The notes under the pieces: model-generated
Told to the model about the DNA's origin: nothing
Database searches by the model: none
The model's input: the letters and a program-made list of their open reading frames with translations, nothing else
Origin: Wolbachia sp.
GTDB lineage: Bacteria > Pseudomonadota > Alphaproteobacteria > Rickettsiales > Anaplasmataceae
Direction of reading: 5' to 3'
Assembly (NCBI GenBank): GCA_028803175.1
Contig: JARBCG010000038.1
Location: forward strand, 1 to 6,180
DNA length: 6,180 nt
Position numbers and translations under genes: made by a program
In this document: in pieces, positions 1 to 5,667 of the stretch
How the letters are laid out: every line of letters begins with the position of its first letter
Position numbering within the stretch: the first letter of the stretch is position 1

Positions 1-112
1 ACAAGGAAGTCCTCATAGCTATTCTAATGATTTTAACATCGAGTTTTTAAACTCATAATCTGCTTTACATGCGTTTTTTTTAACCACCAGCTTTAGCCGG
101 TTGTATTTGATA
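1..112 (+). mobile_element. IS200/IS605-like element, right-end remnant (copy 1)
   Basis: This segment is a near-copy of 3694-3805. The first 74 bases align without gaps and show only four mismatches (positions 5, 14, 29 and 65). A T-tract length difference follows, then a shared tail ending in ttgata. In the second copy this sequence directly follows the end of an IS200-type transposase, so I read it as the non-coding right end of the same element. It contains a small inverted repeat, GAGTTT/AAACTC, at 41-54. A second imperfect hairpin at 83-104 pairs ACCACCAGCT with AGCCGGTTGT and resembles the subterminal hairpins that IS200/IS605 transposases recognise. At the position of the transposase TGA in copy 2 this copy has GGA, so an incoming frame would run on to the TAA at 55-57. 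The transposase part itself would lie before the window. The repeat is certain; its assignment to IS200/IS605 is inference. Confidence 0.6.
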
Positions 113-243
113 TATAGAAAGTCAGGTATACTCCGCCTATTAGAAATTATGGCTTGTAAAAATGAGCACCAAAATATTGTACAAAAGACTTCAATATACT
201 GTGATTCATATAAGCATTTATTTACGATGAATTAGAATGCTAA

Positions 244-550
244 TATGGAAAAGAGAATTATAGTGATTGTTATAAATCAATAAATCGCAATTGGAAGGTG
301 TCTTATAATAATTATTTGCTAGTAAAGAATTTACTTATTAATGACGAGATACATTTTAAAAAATTATGTGACAGGCAGAATGCTGCTAAGTATGATGGTG
401 AGATAGTACGAGAATGGATATTTGAGTTGTGGTCAAAAAAAATTGAAGGATTATAATGAAAAGAATTTTCTTAGTGAACAGCAACCAAATAGTTTATTCA
501 AGCTTACAGTTATAGAATTAGTCAATCAGTGCTTCAGATGTCTTATGTAA
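244..550 (+). pseudogene. Decayed reading frame of unknown function, frame change in an A8 run
   Basis: The stretch 244-456 is open in one frame after a TAA at 241-243 and reads like protein, including KVSYNNYLLVKN and AAKYDGEIVREWIFELWSKK, before a TAA at 454-456. Removing one A from the eight-A run at 435-442 moves the reading into a frame that stays open to the TAA at 548-550 (KLKDYNEKNFLSEQQ, then LFKLTVIELVNQC). Together they give about 100 residues with balanced composition, mostly charged and aliphatic, with no signal peptide or membrane segment. There is no in-frame ATG; the only plausible start is GTG at 298. I do not recognise the family. It most likely is a fragment of a dead gene, but a chance open stretch in AT-rich DNA cannot be excluded. 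Confidence 0.35.
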
Positions 551-591
551 GGGTTTGTAGTTATAGGAAAGATTATGAAAAAGATCATTAT

Positions 592-834
592 TTATGAATA
601 TCTTAAGCTAACCCGAGCAATATCCTCATAAATCTCTACTAAATCTTCGTTTAACATCAAAGGATTTCCACAATCAGAAGCTTGACATATACTCGAATCT
701 ATTGGAATTCTACCTAAAAGCTTAACACCCAATTCCTCAGACATTTTTTTTACACCTTCTTTGCCAAATATATACATTTTTGAATCATTCTGAATTAGGT
801 AGCTCATATTTTCTATAATACCAATAATTGGCAC
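592..834 (-). pseudogene. mrp: Mrp C-terminal piece, out of frame with the rest of the gene
   Basis: These 80 codons encode the C-terminal part of the Mrp fold: VPIIGIIENMSYL, then IFGKEGVKKM, LLGRIPIDSSI and ASDCGNPL, all typical of the family. A GTG happens to stand at 832-834, but no ribosome-binding site precedes it and the segment is not a domain on its own, so I do not regard it as a separate gene. Many bacterial Mrp/ApbC proteins have a CxxC cluster-ligand pair between ENMSY and IFG. Here that loop is IQNDSKMY and has no cysteine. Confidence 0.85.
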
Positions 835-836
835 AC

Positions 837-1634
837 TTAATTTTTGAACATATCATAAGCCTTGCGTGCATCAATCAATGCAAGTTCTTGCGGGGTTGAA
901 ACTATTATTGCACCGGTTAAATTAAATTGTTCCATCAGACTCAAATGCACATCACCAGTGCCTGGTGGTGTATCGATTATCAAATATTCTATGTCAGACC
1001 ATTTAGTTCCCATGAGCAAGTTATAAAGTGCTTTTGTGACCATAGGTCCACGCCATATCGCTGCACGATCCTTATCAATTAAATAACCGATTGAAACAGT
1101 TTGAAGTCCATATTTTTCTATAGGTATTATTTTACCGCCCAGTATCTCTGGCTTTAACTTTTTAGCGCCGAGCATTTGTGGAATTGAAGGGCCATATATG
1201 TCTGCATCAACTAGTGCAGTTTTATACTTTAATTTTACTAAAGATAAAGCAAAATTTAGCGCAACTGTAGATTTTCCCACGCCTCCTTTACCTGAAGCAA
1301 TAATGATTATTTTTTTTACATCTTCAATAGACTTCTTTCGAAACTCAATTTCTGATGACAACTTTGTTTGTGCAGGTTGTTTTTGAGCTGAAATATTAGT
1401 GGTAACTACAGTAACTTTTGTTACACCTGGTATTGATTTAACAGCTTGCTCACACTCTCTTCTTAATTCTTCTATTTTATTCCCTTGTTTCTTATCTGAA
1501 AGCTCAAGGGCAAAACCTACATGTCCACCCTTGATAACGATTGAAGATACGATGCCAAGCGAAATCACATCTTTACTGCTTTCTCGATTTATCACTTTTT
1601 TTAAATGCTTTTTTATGACTTCTTCACTAATCAT
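837..1634 (-). CDS. mrp: Mrp N-terminal piece: MIP18-type domain plus most of the P-loop ATPase
   Basis: This 265-residue frame holds an N-terminal FeS-assembly (MIP18/DUF59-like) domain at about residues 1-80 and a linker rich in Q, K and S at 81-100. The Mrp ATPase core follows. The deviant Walker A motif GKGGVGKS is at 115-122, DADIYGPS at 143-150, RGPM at 195-198, the switch/Walker B-like DTPPGTGD at 221-228 and STPQE at 246-250. It ends at a TAA (837-839) right after MFKN. The product would lack the last quarter of the fold, including the ENMSY segment, and is unlikely to form the normal dimer or hold a cluster. Confidence 0.85.
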   Translation of the reverse strand: MISEEVIKKHLKKVINRESSKDVISLGIVSSIVIKGGHVGFALELSDKKQGNKIEELRRECEQAVKSIPGVTKVTVVTTNISAQKQPAQTKLSSEIEFRKKSIEDVKKIIIIASGKGGVGKSTVALNFALSLVKLKYKTALVDADIYGPSIPQMLGAKKLKPEILGGKIIPIEKYGLQTVSIGYLIDKDRAAIWRGPMVTKALYNLLMGTKWSDIEYLIIDTPPGTGDVHLSLMEQFNLTGAIIVSTPQELALIDARKAYDMFKN

Positions 1635-1740
1635 TAGGTATTTTTCTCTAAACTACACATACACTCTCTTACAATAAGCATAGTTTACTAATAAAGAAAA
1701 AAGAAGGAAGTAATTATTTATTTTTAAATTTTTTCAAACA

Positions 1741-1918
1741 TCATGGCTTTTCTCTACCATTTTCCCATTTAGCAAAACGACATTTCTCTTTCATATATTC
1801 CATATGAAAGTTGAGAAGTTTCTAAAAGCATTTTTACCACAGCTTGTCATAGAGCATTTTAGTTGCAACGTTTGGATTAGTGTCCAATACAAATATGTTC
1901 GTATTAGATAATATTGAA
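1741..1918 (-). pseudogene. Decayed fragment of a phage-type protein with an LDTNP/DKHVVKM-like N-terminus
   Basis: On the minus strand 1918-1843 reads ILSNTNIFVLDTNPNVATK, then MLYDK. Restoring one base near 1841-1842 continues it as (H)VVKMLLETSQL. This matches my memory of a family in phages and bacteria whose N-terminus reads roughly FVLDxNPxxAAxxLCDKHVVKM, sometimes annotated as pyrimidine-dimer glycosylase-like or hypothetical. In another frame, 1815-1744 reads YMKEKCRFAKWENGREKP before a TGA at 1741-1743, which resembles the end of the same kind of protein. The roughly 100 residues between these parts seem deleted. It lies downstream on the strand opposite to ruvA and has no usable start. 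The family call is a recollection; the frameshift and deletion interpretation depends on it. Confidence 0.42.
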
Positions 1919-1941
1919 AAAAAATAGTAATAATGTAGAAT
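1914..1941 (+). promoter_or_regulatory. Possible sigma-70 promoter for ruvAB
   Basis: TTGAAA at 1914-1919 and TAGAAT at 1936-1941 are each one base from the consensus -35 and -10 boxes and lie 16 bases apart. Transcription would start near 1948, giving a leader of about 59 bases before the ruvA start. Such matches arise easily in AT-rich DNA, so support is modest. I saw no LexA-like operator here. Confidence 0.3.
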
Positions 1942-1990
1942 GAATTTTAGCATTACACCACTTGAATGACAGTTGTATGTAATAATTTTA

Positions 1991-2009
1991 AAGGAGTTTA
2001 TTAAAAGTG
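1991..2009 (+). promoter_or_regulatory. Ribosome-binding site and GTG start of ruvA
   Basis: AAGGAG at 1991-1996 is a strong Shine-Dalgarno match ending ten bases before the GTG at 2007-2009. It supports the GTG start, after which the protein begins MIGNLSG, the normal RuvA N-terminus. No ATG competes nearby. Confidence 0.75.
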
Positions 2010-2588
2010 ATAGGGAATCTAAGCGGAACAGTGGATGAAATTCATAGTGATCACATAATCTTAAATGTAAATGATGTCGGCTATATTGTATATCTTTCAG
2101 TAAAGGTTTTAAGTGCGTGTTCTGTTGGAAATAAAGTTAAATTACTTATTGAGACTTACTCAAACAGCAGAGAAAATGTTGCTCAATTATATGGCTTTAT
2201 AAATAAAGAGGAACAATCATGTTTACGTTTGCTTGTTAAAGTAAATGGAGTAAGTTACAAAACTGCAATGTCAATTTTAGGTAAGCTAACACCAGAGCAA
2301 TTTTTTTTGGCAGTGGCAAATGAAAATAAAAATTTACTAAAGATGAGTGGCTTAGGTACAAAGCTCGTAAATCGGATTATCACTGAATTACATGGGAAAG
2401 TGAGCAAGTTAGAAACAAACAACAGTAACCATAATCCAGTAAAAGAAGATGCGATTTCAGCTTTGATCAATCTTGGCTATGAAAAAATTAAAGCTTATCA
2501 TACTATAAAAAAAATACAGGATGAATCACCAAATCTAGAAACTAGAGATATTATTCGCATGGCACTTAAGGATCTATCAACATTATGA
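2007..2588 (+). CDS. ruvA: Holliday junction branch migration complex subunit RuvA
   Basis: RuvA binds four-way Holliday junctions as a tetramer and loads the RuvB motor, so that the complex drives branch migration in recombination repair. The 193-residue product is slightly shorter than the E. coli protein (203). The OB-fold domain I (about 1-64) begins MIGNLSGTV and ends LYGF. Domain II (about 65-135) has two helix-hairpin-helix motifs, around VNGVSYKTAMSIL (79-91) and MSGLGTKLVNRII (113-125). A polar linker with Asn/Lys residues (about 132-145) leads to the RuvB-binding domain III (146-193, VKEDAISALINLGY). The acidic pin that separates strands, E55-D56 in E. coli, aligns here with E56-N57, and the first hairpin reads GVS where GVG is usual. 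It starts with GTG behind a good ribosome site, and its TGA overlaps the ruvB ATG. No lesions are seen. Confidence 0.97.
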   Translation: MIGNLSGTVDEIHSDHIILNVNDVGYIVYLSVKVLSACSVGNKVKLLIETYSNSRENVAQLYGFINKEEQSCLRLLVKVNGVSYKTAMSILGKLTPEQFFLAVANENKNLLKMSGLGTKLVNRIITELHGKVSKLETNNSNHNPVKEDAISALINLGYEKIKAYHTIKKIQDESPNLETRDIIRMALKDLSTL

Positions 2589-3577
2589 AATTAGTATCAT
2601 GTGGTAAGGAATATGCGGAAGATGTACGTAACATTAATATCAGACCAGAACAATTAGATGATTTTGTTGGACAGAAGGATATAATACAAAATTTAAAAGT
2701 ATTTATAAACGCTGCACAGACAAGAACTGAAGCCTTAGATCATGTTCTACTTTATGGTCCTCCAGGGCTTGGTAAAACAACTTTGGCTCAAATTGTTTCC
2801 AAGGAATTAAGAGTCAGTTTTCGTGCAACTTCCGGTCCGCTTCTTAGTAAAGCTGGAGATCTAGCTGCAGTGCTCACAACTTTAAATGCAAAAGATGTTT
2901 TGTTTATTGATGAGATTCATAGGTTAAATAGCAGCATTGAAGAAGTTCTTTATACCGCTATGGAGGATTTTTGCTTAGATATATTAGTTGGTGGGGGTCC
3001 ATCTACTCGAACTCTAAGGATTGATTTGCCTACATTTACGTTGATTGGTGCAACAACACGCCTTGGATTGCTTTCCGCACCACTTAGAGACCGATTTGGA
3101 ATTCCTATGCATCTTGAATTTTATACTTTTTCAGAGTTAGTAAACATTATAATAAGAGGAGCTAAAGTTCTGGCTACTGAAATTGAAAAAGGTGCTGCAC
3201 AGGAGATTGCCTGCCGTGCACGCGGTACTCCAAGAATTGCTCTCAGATTGCTCAGAAGAATAAGGGACTTTGTTGAAATAGAAAATAATAAGAAAATTAC
3301 TTACGAAATTGCTGATTCTGCATTGCTAAAATTAGGTGTAGATAAAGTGGGACTCAATAAACTCGATATGGATTATTTAAGATTTTTACTTAATACTTCT
3401 GGTCCAGTTGGAATTGACACCATATCTATTGCACTGTCCGAAGATGTTGGCAATATTGAAGAAACAGTGGAACCCTATTTAATAAAAATTAGTTTTATAA
3501 AACGCACACCTAGAGGACGTGTTTTAACTGATCAAGCAAAAGAATATTTAAGTTTAAAACTGCAACTTCCTAGTTAA
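2585..3577 (+). CDS. ruvB: Holliday junction branch migration ATPase RuvB
   Basis: RuvB is the hexameric AAA+ motor that pumps DNA through the RuvA-bound Holliday junction. The product is 330 residues, normal for the family. After a short N-terminal stretch come RPEQLDDFVGQ (20-30), Walker A GPPGLGKTT (58-66, K64) and Walker B LFIDE (106-110). Sensor 1 is in GATTRLGLL (155-163), the arginine-finger region PLRDRFG at 166-172, and sensor 2 in GTPRIALRLL (214-223). The C-terminal winged-helix domain (about 255-330) contains GPVGIDTISIAL, EPYLI and RTPRGRVLT. The ATG overlaps the ruvA stop (ATGA at 2585-2588), so translation is probably coupled. A weak AAGGA lies 12 bases upstream. All catalytic motifs are intact. 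I see no ruvC and no clear terminator after the gene. Confidence 0.98.
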   Translation: MKLVSCGKEYAEDVRNINIRPEQLDDFVGQKDIIQNLKVFINAAQTRTEALDHVLLYGPPGLGKTTLAQIVSKELRVSFRATSGPLLSKAGDLAAVLTTLNAKDVLFIDEIHRLNSSIEEVLYTAMEDFCLDILVGGGPSTRTLRIDLPTFTLIGATTRLGLLSAPLRDRFGIPMHLEFYTFSELVNIIIRGAKVLATEIEKGAAQEIACRARGTPRIALRLLRRIRDFVEIENNKKITYEIADSALLKLGVDKVGLNKLDMDYLRFLLNTSGPVGIDTISIALSEDVGNIEETVEPYLIKISFIKRTPRGRVLTDQAKEYLSLKLQLPS

Positions 3578-3607
3578 ATACATTAAGATAGTTTTAAGTT
3601 CAGCTTG

Positions 3608-3700
3608 ATGAAGAGGCTTCTTGTTGTTCTTCTGCAACCTTCTGTTACAGTTGGCAATGTGAATTCTATAGATGTACAGAAGTATATCGAAGAACAATGA
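3608..3700 (+). pseudogene. C-terminal remnant of an IS200/IS605-type TnpA transposase
   Basis: The last codons before the TGA at 3698-3700 read VTVGNVNSIDVQKYIEEQ. This matches the C-terminal helix of IS200/IS605 TnpA proteins, small HUH-type transposases that move single-stranded DNA. The YxxxQ arrangement holds the catalytic tyrosine and the glutamine that completes the metal site, and both are present. Upstream of about 3650 the frame no longer resembles the family, although another frame at 3611-3650 may hold more of it. The HUH motif and most of the protein are missing, so it cannot be active. It begins about 30 bases after ruvB and runs into the non-coding repeat at 3694. No tnpB-like sequence is seen. 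Confidence 0.6.
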
Positions 3701-3805
3701 AGTCCTAATAGCTATTCTAATTATTTTAACATCGAGTTTTTAAACTCATAATCTGCTCTACATGCGTTTCAAACCACCAGCTTTTTTAGTTGATTGTAAT
3801 TGATA
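3694..3805 (+). mobile_element. IS200/IS605-like element, right-end remnant (copy 2)
   Basis: This is the partner of the repeat at 1-112, in direct orientation and about 3.7 kb away. It includes the transposase stop and the non-coding tail. The GAGTTT/AAACTC inverted repeat at 3734-3747 is identical to copy 1. The terminal hairpin at 3773-3797 pairs ACCACCAGCT with AGTTGATTGT around five T's. Its right arm differs from copy 1 yet can still pair in large part. Both copies lose similarity just after ttgata, which probably marks the element end, after which the flanks are unrelated. It is in the same orientation as ruvAB and lies in their downstream spacer. Confidence 0.6.
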
Positions 3806-4027
3806 AATATAAAATATAATAAAATTATATTAAATTTTACTTACTTATTAATATACTTGATCAAGTATTGAGTATTATAGCTTTTTAAGCCACTTTACGT
3901 TTCCAATAAATGTTCTTCTCAGATTCTTTTTGCATTTATTCATAAAACGCAAAATCCTTCCATTACCCGCGCTTTTTTGCTAGTGAATTCAGAATAGGAG
4001 TTAATGATGTCGTTGTATCACTGTTGT
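3806..4027. other. Spacer between the IS remnant and the MnhD-like gene, no gene found
   Basis: The first 50 bases are almost pure A and T. The rest holds a palindrome (3853-3868) and only very short open stretches. The longest on the minus strand is a 22-codon ATG frame in the 3880-3955 region ending FIGNVKWLKKL, which I cannot assign. No terminator hairpin followed by a T run is evident for either flanking gene. Confidence 0.5.
3853..3868. repeat. 16-bp perfect palindrome
   Basis: ATACTTGATCAAGTAT is a perfect 16-base inverted repeat without a spacer, centred at 3860/3861. Symmetry ends at the next base on each side. It could be an operator-like dimer site or a chance palindrome. It is about 160 bases beyond the 3' end of the MnhD-like gene and about 275 bases after ruvB, so it is not in front of any recognised gene. 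Confidence 0.6.
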
Positions 4028-4564
4028 TCAAAGTATAACTTGATAGCTGAAAAAGATAATCAAAGTGCATATAGCGGTAATAATTGGCGGTAAAACTAAA
4101 AAAATAGGTGTATTCTTAATAAAGAAATTCTGAGAAGGTTTAGAGAAAAAAGCATTATAAATTATTGGTAAAAAATATAGAGTGTTTAGTAAGGTGCTAA
4201 TGATCAACACCAAAACTATGAATATAGATAGTATTGTGTTGCCAGAGTCAAAAATAGCTTGAAAAATAAGCAATTTACTCCAAAAAGTAGGAGCAGGTGG
4301 CACTCCTATCATAGATAATGCACCTATAGTAAATGCTGTCATAGCAAACGGCATACTGAGCCCTATACCATGTATCCTATATGTATATTTTTCACCAGTT
4401 TTTGTGATTATTGCACCTGCAATAAAAAATAAAGTGATTTTTGCAAATGCATGGCAAACTAACTGGAAAATTGCAACTCGTGTACTCAGGTCACTAAAGA
4501 CTGAAGCACATAAGATTATATATGAGAGTTGAGAAACAGTAGAATACGCAAGCAATTTTTTTAA
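4028..4564 (-). pseudogene. MnhD-like C-terminal piece, after the internal stop
   Basis: The frame continues directly after the stop with LKKLLAYSTVSQLSYI and ends at the TGA at 4028-4030, giving about 178 codons with five or so membrane helices. It contains CHAFAKITLFF and IGVPPAPTFWSKLLIF, typical of the second half of the antiporter fold. A TTG at 4553-4555 could in principle start translation, but no ribosome site is seen. It is in the same frame as the upstream piece, so this is a broken gene and not a second gene. Confidence 0.8.
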
Positions 4565-5539
4565 TTATTTTTGCTTTAGTGCAGTAAGTGATGCAACAAT
4601 TATGGTGAATCCAGCAGCGTATGGTAGCCACCCTCCAGCAAACCAATTTTGTTGCACAAAATGCTGCAGGTTATCAACGCCAAAGGTATATAGTATGACT
4701 TTTATGATGATAAACACCCCAGACTTTACAACAGCAACAGCATGTAGTAATGCACTCACAGGAGTTGGTGCAACCATTGCTTTTGGTAGCCAAAAATGTA
4801 TAGGCATTAATGCAGCTTTTCCTATTCCATAAATCAGCATAGCAAAACAAACTGCAGCGAAAGTAGTGAGCGAAGTATCAAATTTAAATATCCCACCATT
4901 TATAAAATCTAAAGTGTGAAATTCATTGTACAATATCCCTATTGCAGGGAAAAACAGTATTAAAGAAGAAAAAAACAATATACCAAAATAATAGCGCCCG
5001 GCAATAATTGACTCACTTGTTGAATTGTAAGTAACTAGAGGATAGGTGCTTATAGTCAGAAGTTCGTAAAAAACAAATGTAGTAAGTAAATCTCCAGAAA
5101 AAGCAATAAACATTGCACAGCTTATTGAGATTGAGAGGAAGCACAAAAAATTTGAATAATTACTGCTAGGATAGTTATTCTGCATATAGCATATTGCATA
5201 TATACTTGTTAATATCCACAAGAACGATATTAGCAAACTAAAAACCACCCCTGTTGACTCTAACCTTAAACTAATGTGCAAATTATCATCAAAATCCATG
5301 AGGATAAATTGAGTGTGATCCCCATACGCCCAACATAAAGTACATATGCATACATACATGAATAAGAGTATAGAAGATGCAATAGTAGTGCCATCGCTTA
5401 CTTTGTGCCATTTGCCAGTAAGGAAAATGATTAATGCACTTATAAGCGGAATTAATGCTGTGATTAATAAATAATTTTCAGTCATCAAAAATGACAAGGA
5501 AAGAGGTGCTAAAACACAATCAACCAAGTAACTCACCAT
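4565..5539 (-). CDS. MnhD-like N-terminal piece, before the internal stop
   Basis: About 324 residues from the ATG cover the first eight to nine membrane helices, including the key glutamate in FYELL and the lysines in GIGKAAL and VVKSG. It stops at TAA in the loop after SLTALKQK. A truncated protein would have half of the proton path only. Leader sequence before the ATG has just a GAG four bases upstream as a possible ribosome site. Confidence 0.75.
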   Translation of the reverse strand: MVSYLVDCVLAPLSLSFLMTENYLLITALIPLISALIIFLTGKWHKVSDGTTIASSILLFMYVCICTLCWAYGDHTQFILMDFDDNLHISLRLESTGVVFSLLISFLWILTSIYAICYMQNNYPSSNYSNFLCFLSISISCAMFIAFSGDLLTTFVFYELLTISTYPLVTYNSTSESIIAGRYYFGILFFSSLILFFPAIGILYNEFHTLDFINGGIFKFDTSLTTFAAVCFAMLIYGIGKAALMPIHFWLPKAMVAPTPVSALLHAVAVVKSGVFIIIKVILYTFGVDNLQHFVQQNWFAGGWLPYAAGFTIIVASLTALKQK

Positions 5540-5559
5540 TTTACTCAAATAAAACTGAG

Positions 5560-5565
5560 ATTATA
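5560..5565 (-). promoter_or_regulatory. Possible -10 box for the MnhD-like gene
   Basis: On the minus strand 5565-5560 reads TATAAT, a perfect -10 hexamer. It would start transcription near 5553, about 13 bases before the ATG at 5539. No convincing -35 box stands 16-18 bases upstream, and chance matches are common in this base composition. Confidence 0.2.
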
Positions 5566-5667
5566 TTGAAATCGAAAAAAACTTCTATGTTTTTATATAA
5601 TTAGAATAAAGTTTTTTAACTTTGTAGTAAGTGAATTTAGATCATAGTATTAAAGCATTAATATAAG

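Larger units (their letters stand above)
592..1634 (-). pseudogene. mrp: Mrp/ApbC/Nbp35-family Fe-S cluster carrier ATPase, frameshifted
   Basis: Two adjoining frames together encode one Mrp/ApbC protein of about 347 residues, the usual family length. The family consists of cytosolic P-loop ATPases that carry [4Fe-4S] clusters to apo-proteins. The frames meet at 835-846: after ...AYDMFK the coding strand has five A's and then a TAA. Adding one A gives ...FKKLSVPIIGIIENMSYL, which is the expected uninterrupted sequence. The lesion is therefore a single-base loss in an A run. The start is the ATG at 1632-1634; the leader has only a weak purine stretch as a ribosome site. The gene is transcribed away from ruvA. 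Identity is secure. Whether the strain truly lacks function depends on whether the missing base is real, because short homopolymers are also common sequencing errors. Confidence 0.9.
4028..5539 (-). pseudogene. MnhD/MrpD-like proton-conducting antiporter subunit, interrupted by one in-frame TAA
   Basis: The product belongs to the family shared by Mrp Na+/H+ antiporter subunits and complex I subunits NuoL/M/N: polytopic inner-membrane proteins with a proton channel. From the ATG at 5537-5539 it is about 503 codons, the full length for MrpD. Conserved features are FYELLTIS with E159, GIGKAALMPIHFWLP with K241, PTPVSALLHA then VVKSG with H266 and K272, AYSTVSQLSYI (330-340), CHAFAK with H363 and K367, and IGVPPAPTFWSK (K422). 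About 13-14 hydrophobic segments are visible. A TAA at 4565-4567 stands in frame between ...SLTALKQK and LKKLLAYST; the frame is otherwise unbroken. TTG at 5546-5548 is an alternative start; I prefer the ATG. AYSTVSQLSYI favours MrpD over NuoM/N, but I cannot exclude a complex I paralogue. Confidence 0.85.

Noticed and set aside
41..54. GAGTTTTTAAACTC as a transcription terminator
   Set aside because: It is weak, AT-rich, not followed by a T run, and is an internal part of the repeated IS end in both copies.
592..834. An independent 80-residue gene starting at GTG 832-834
   Set aside because: It has no ribosome-binding site, and its content is exactly the missing C-terminus of the adjoining Mrp frame.
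835..848. Programmed slippage or frameshifting to express full-length Mrp
   Set aside because: The run is only five A's, there is no slippery heptamer with a downstream structure, and Mrp is not known for frameshifting.
1198..1386. Plus-strand 62-codon open frame
   Set aside because: Antisense to the P-loop region of mrp, with low-complexity residues and no ribosome site; a shadow frame.
1399..1677. Plus-strand 92-codon open frame over the start of mrp
   Set aside because: Antisense to the mrp N-terminal domain; its composition is what reversed coding sequence gives.
2255..2470. Minus-strand 71-codon open frame inside ruvA
   Set aside because: Antisense to the highly conserved HhH and domain III coding region of ruvA.
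4602..4832. Plus-strand 76-codon open frame inside the MnhD-like gene
   Set aside because: Antisense to the conserved PTPVSALLHA channel region; no independent support.
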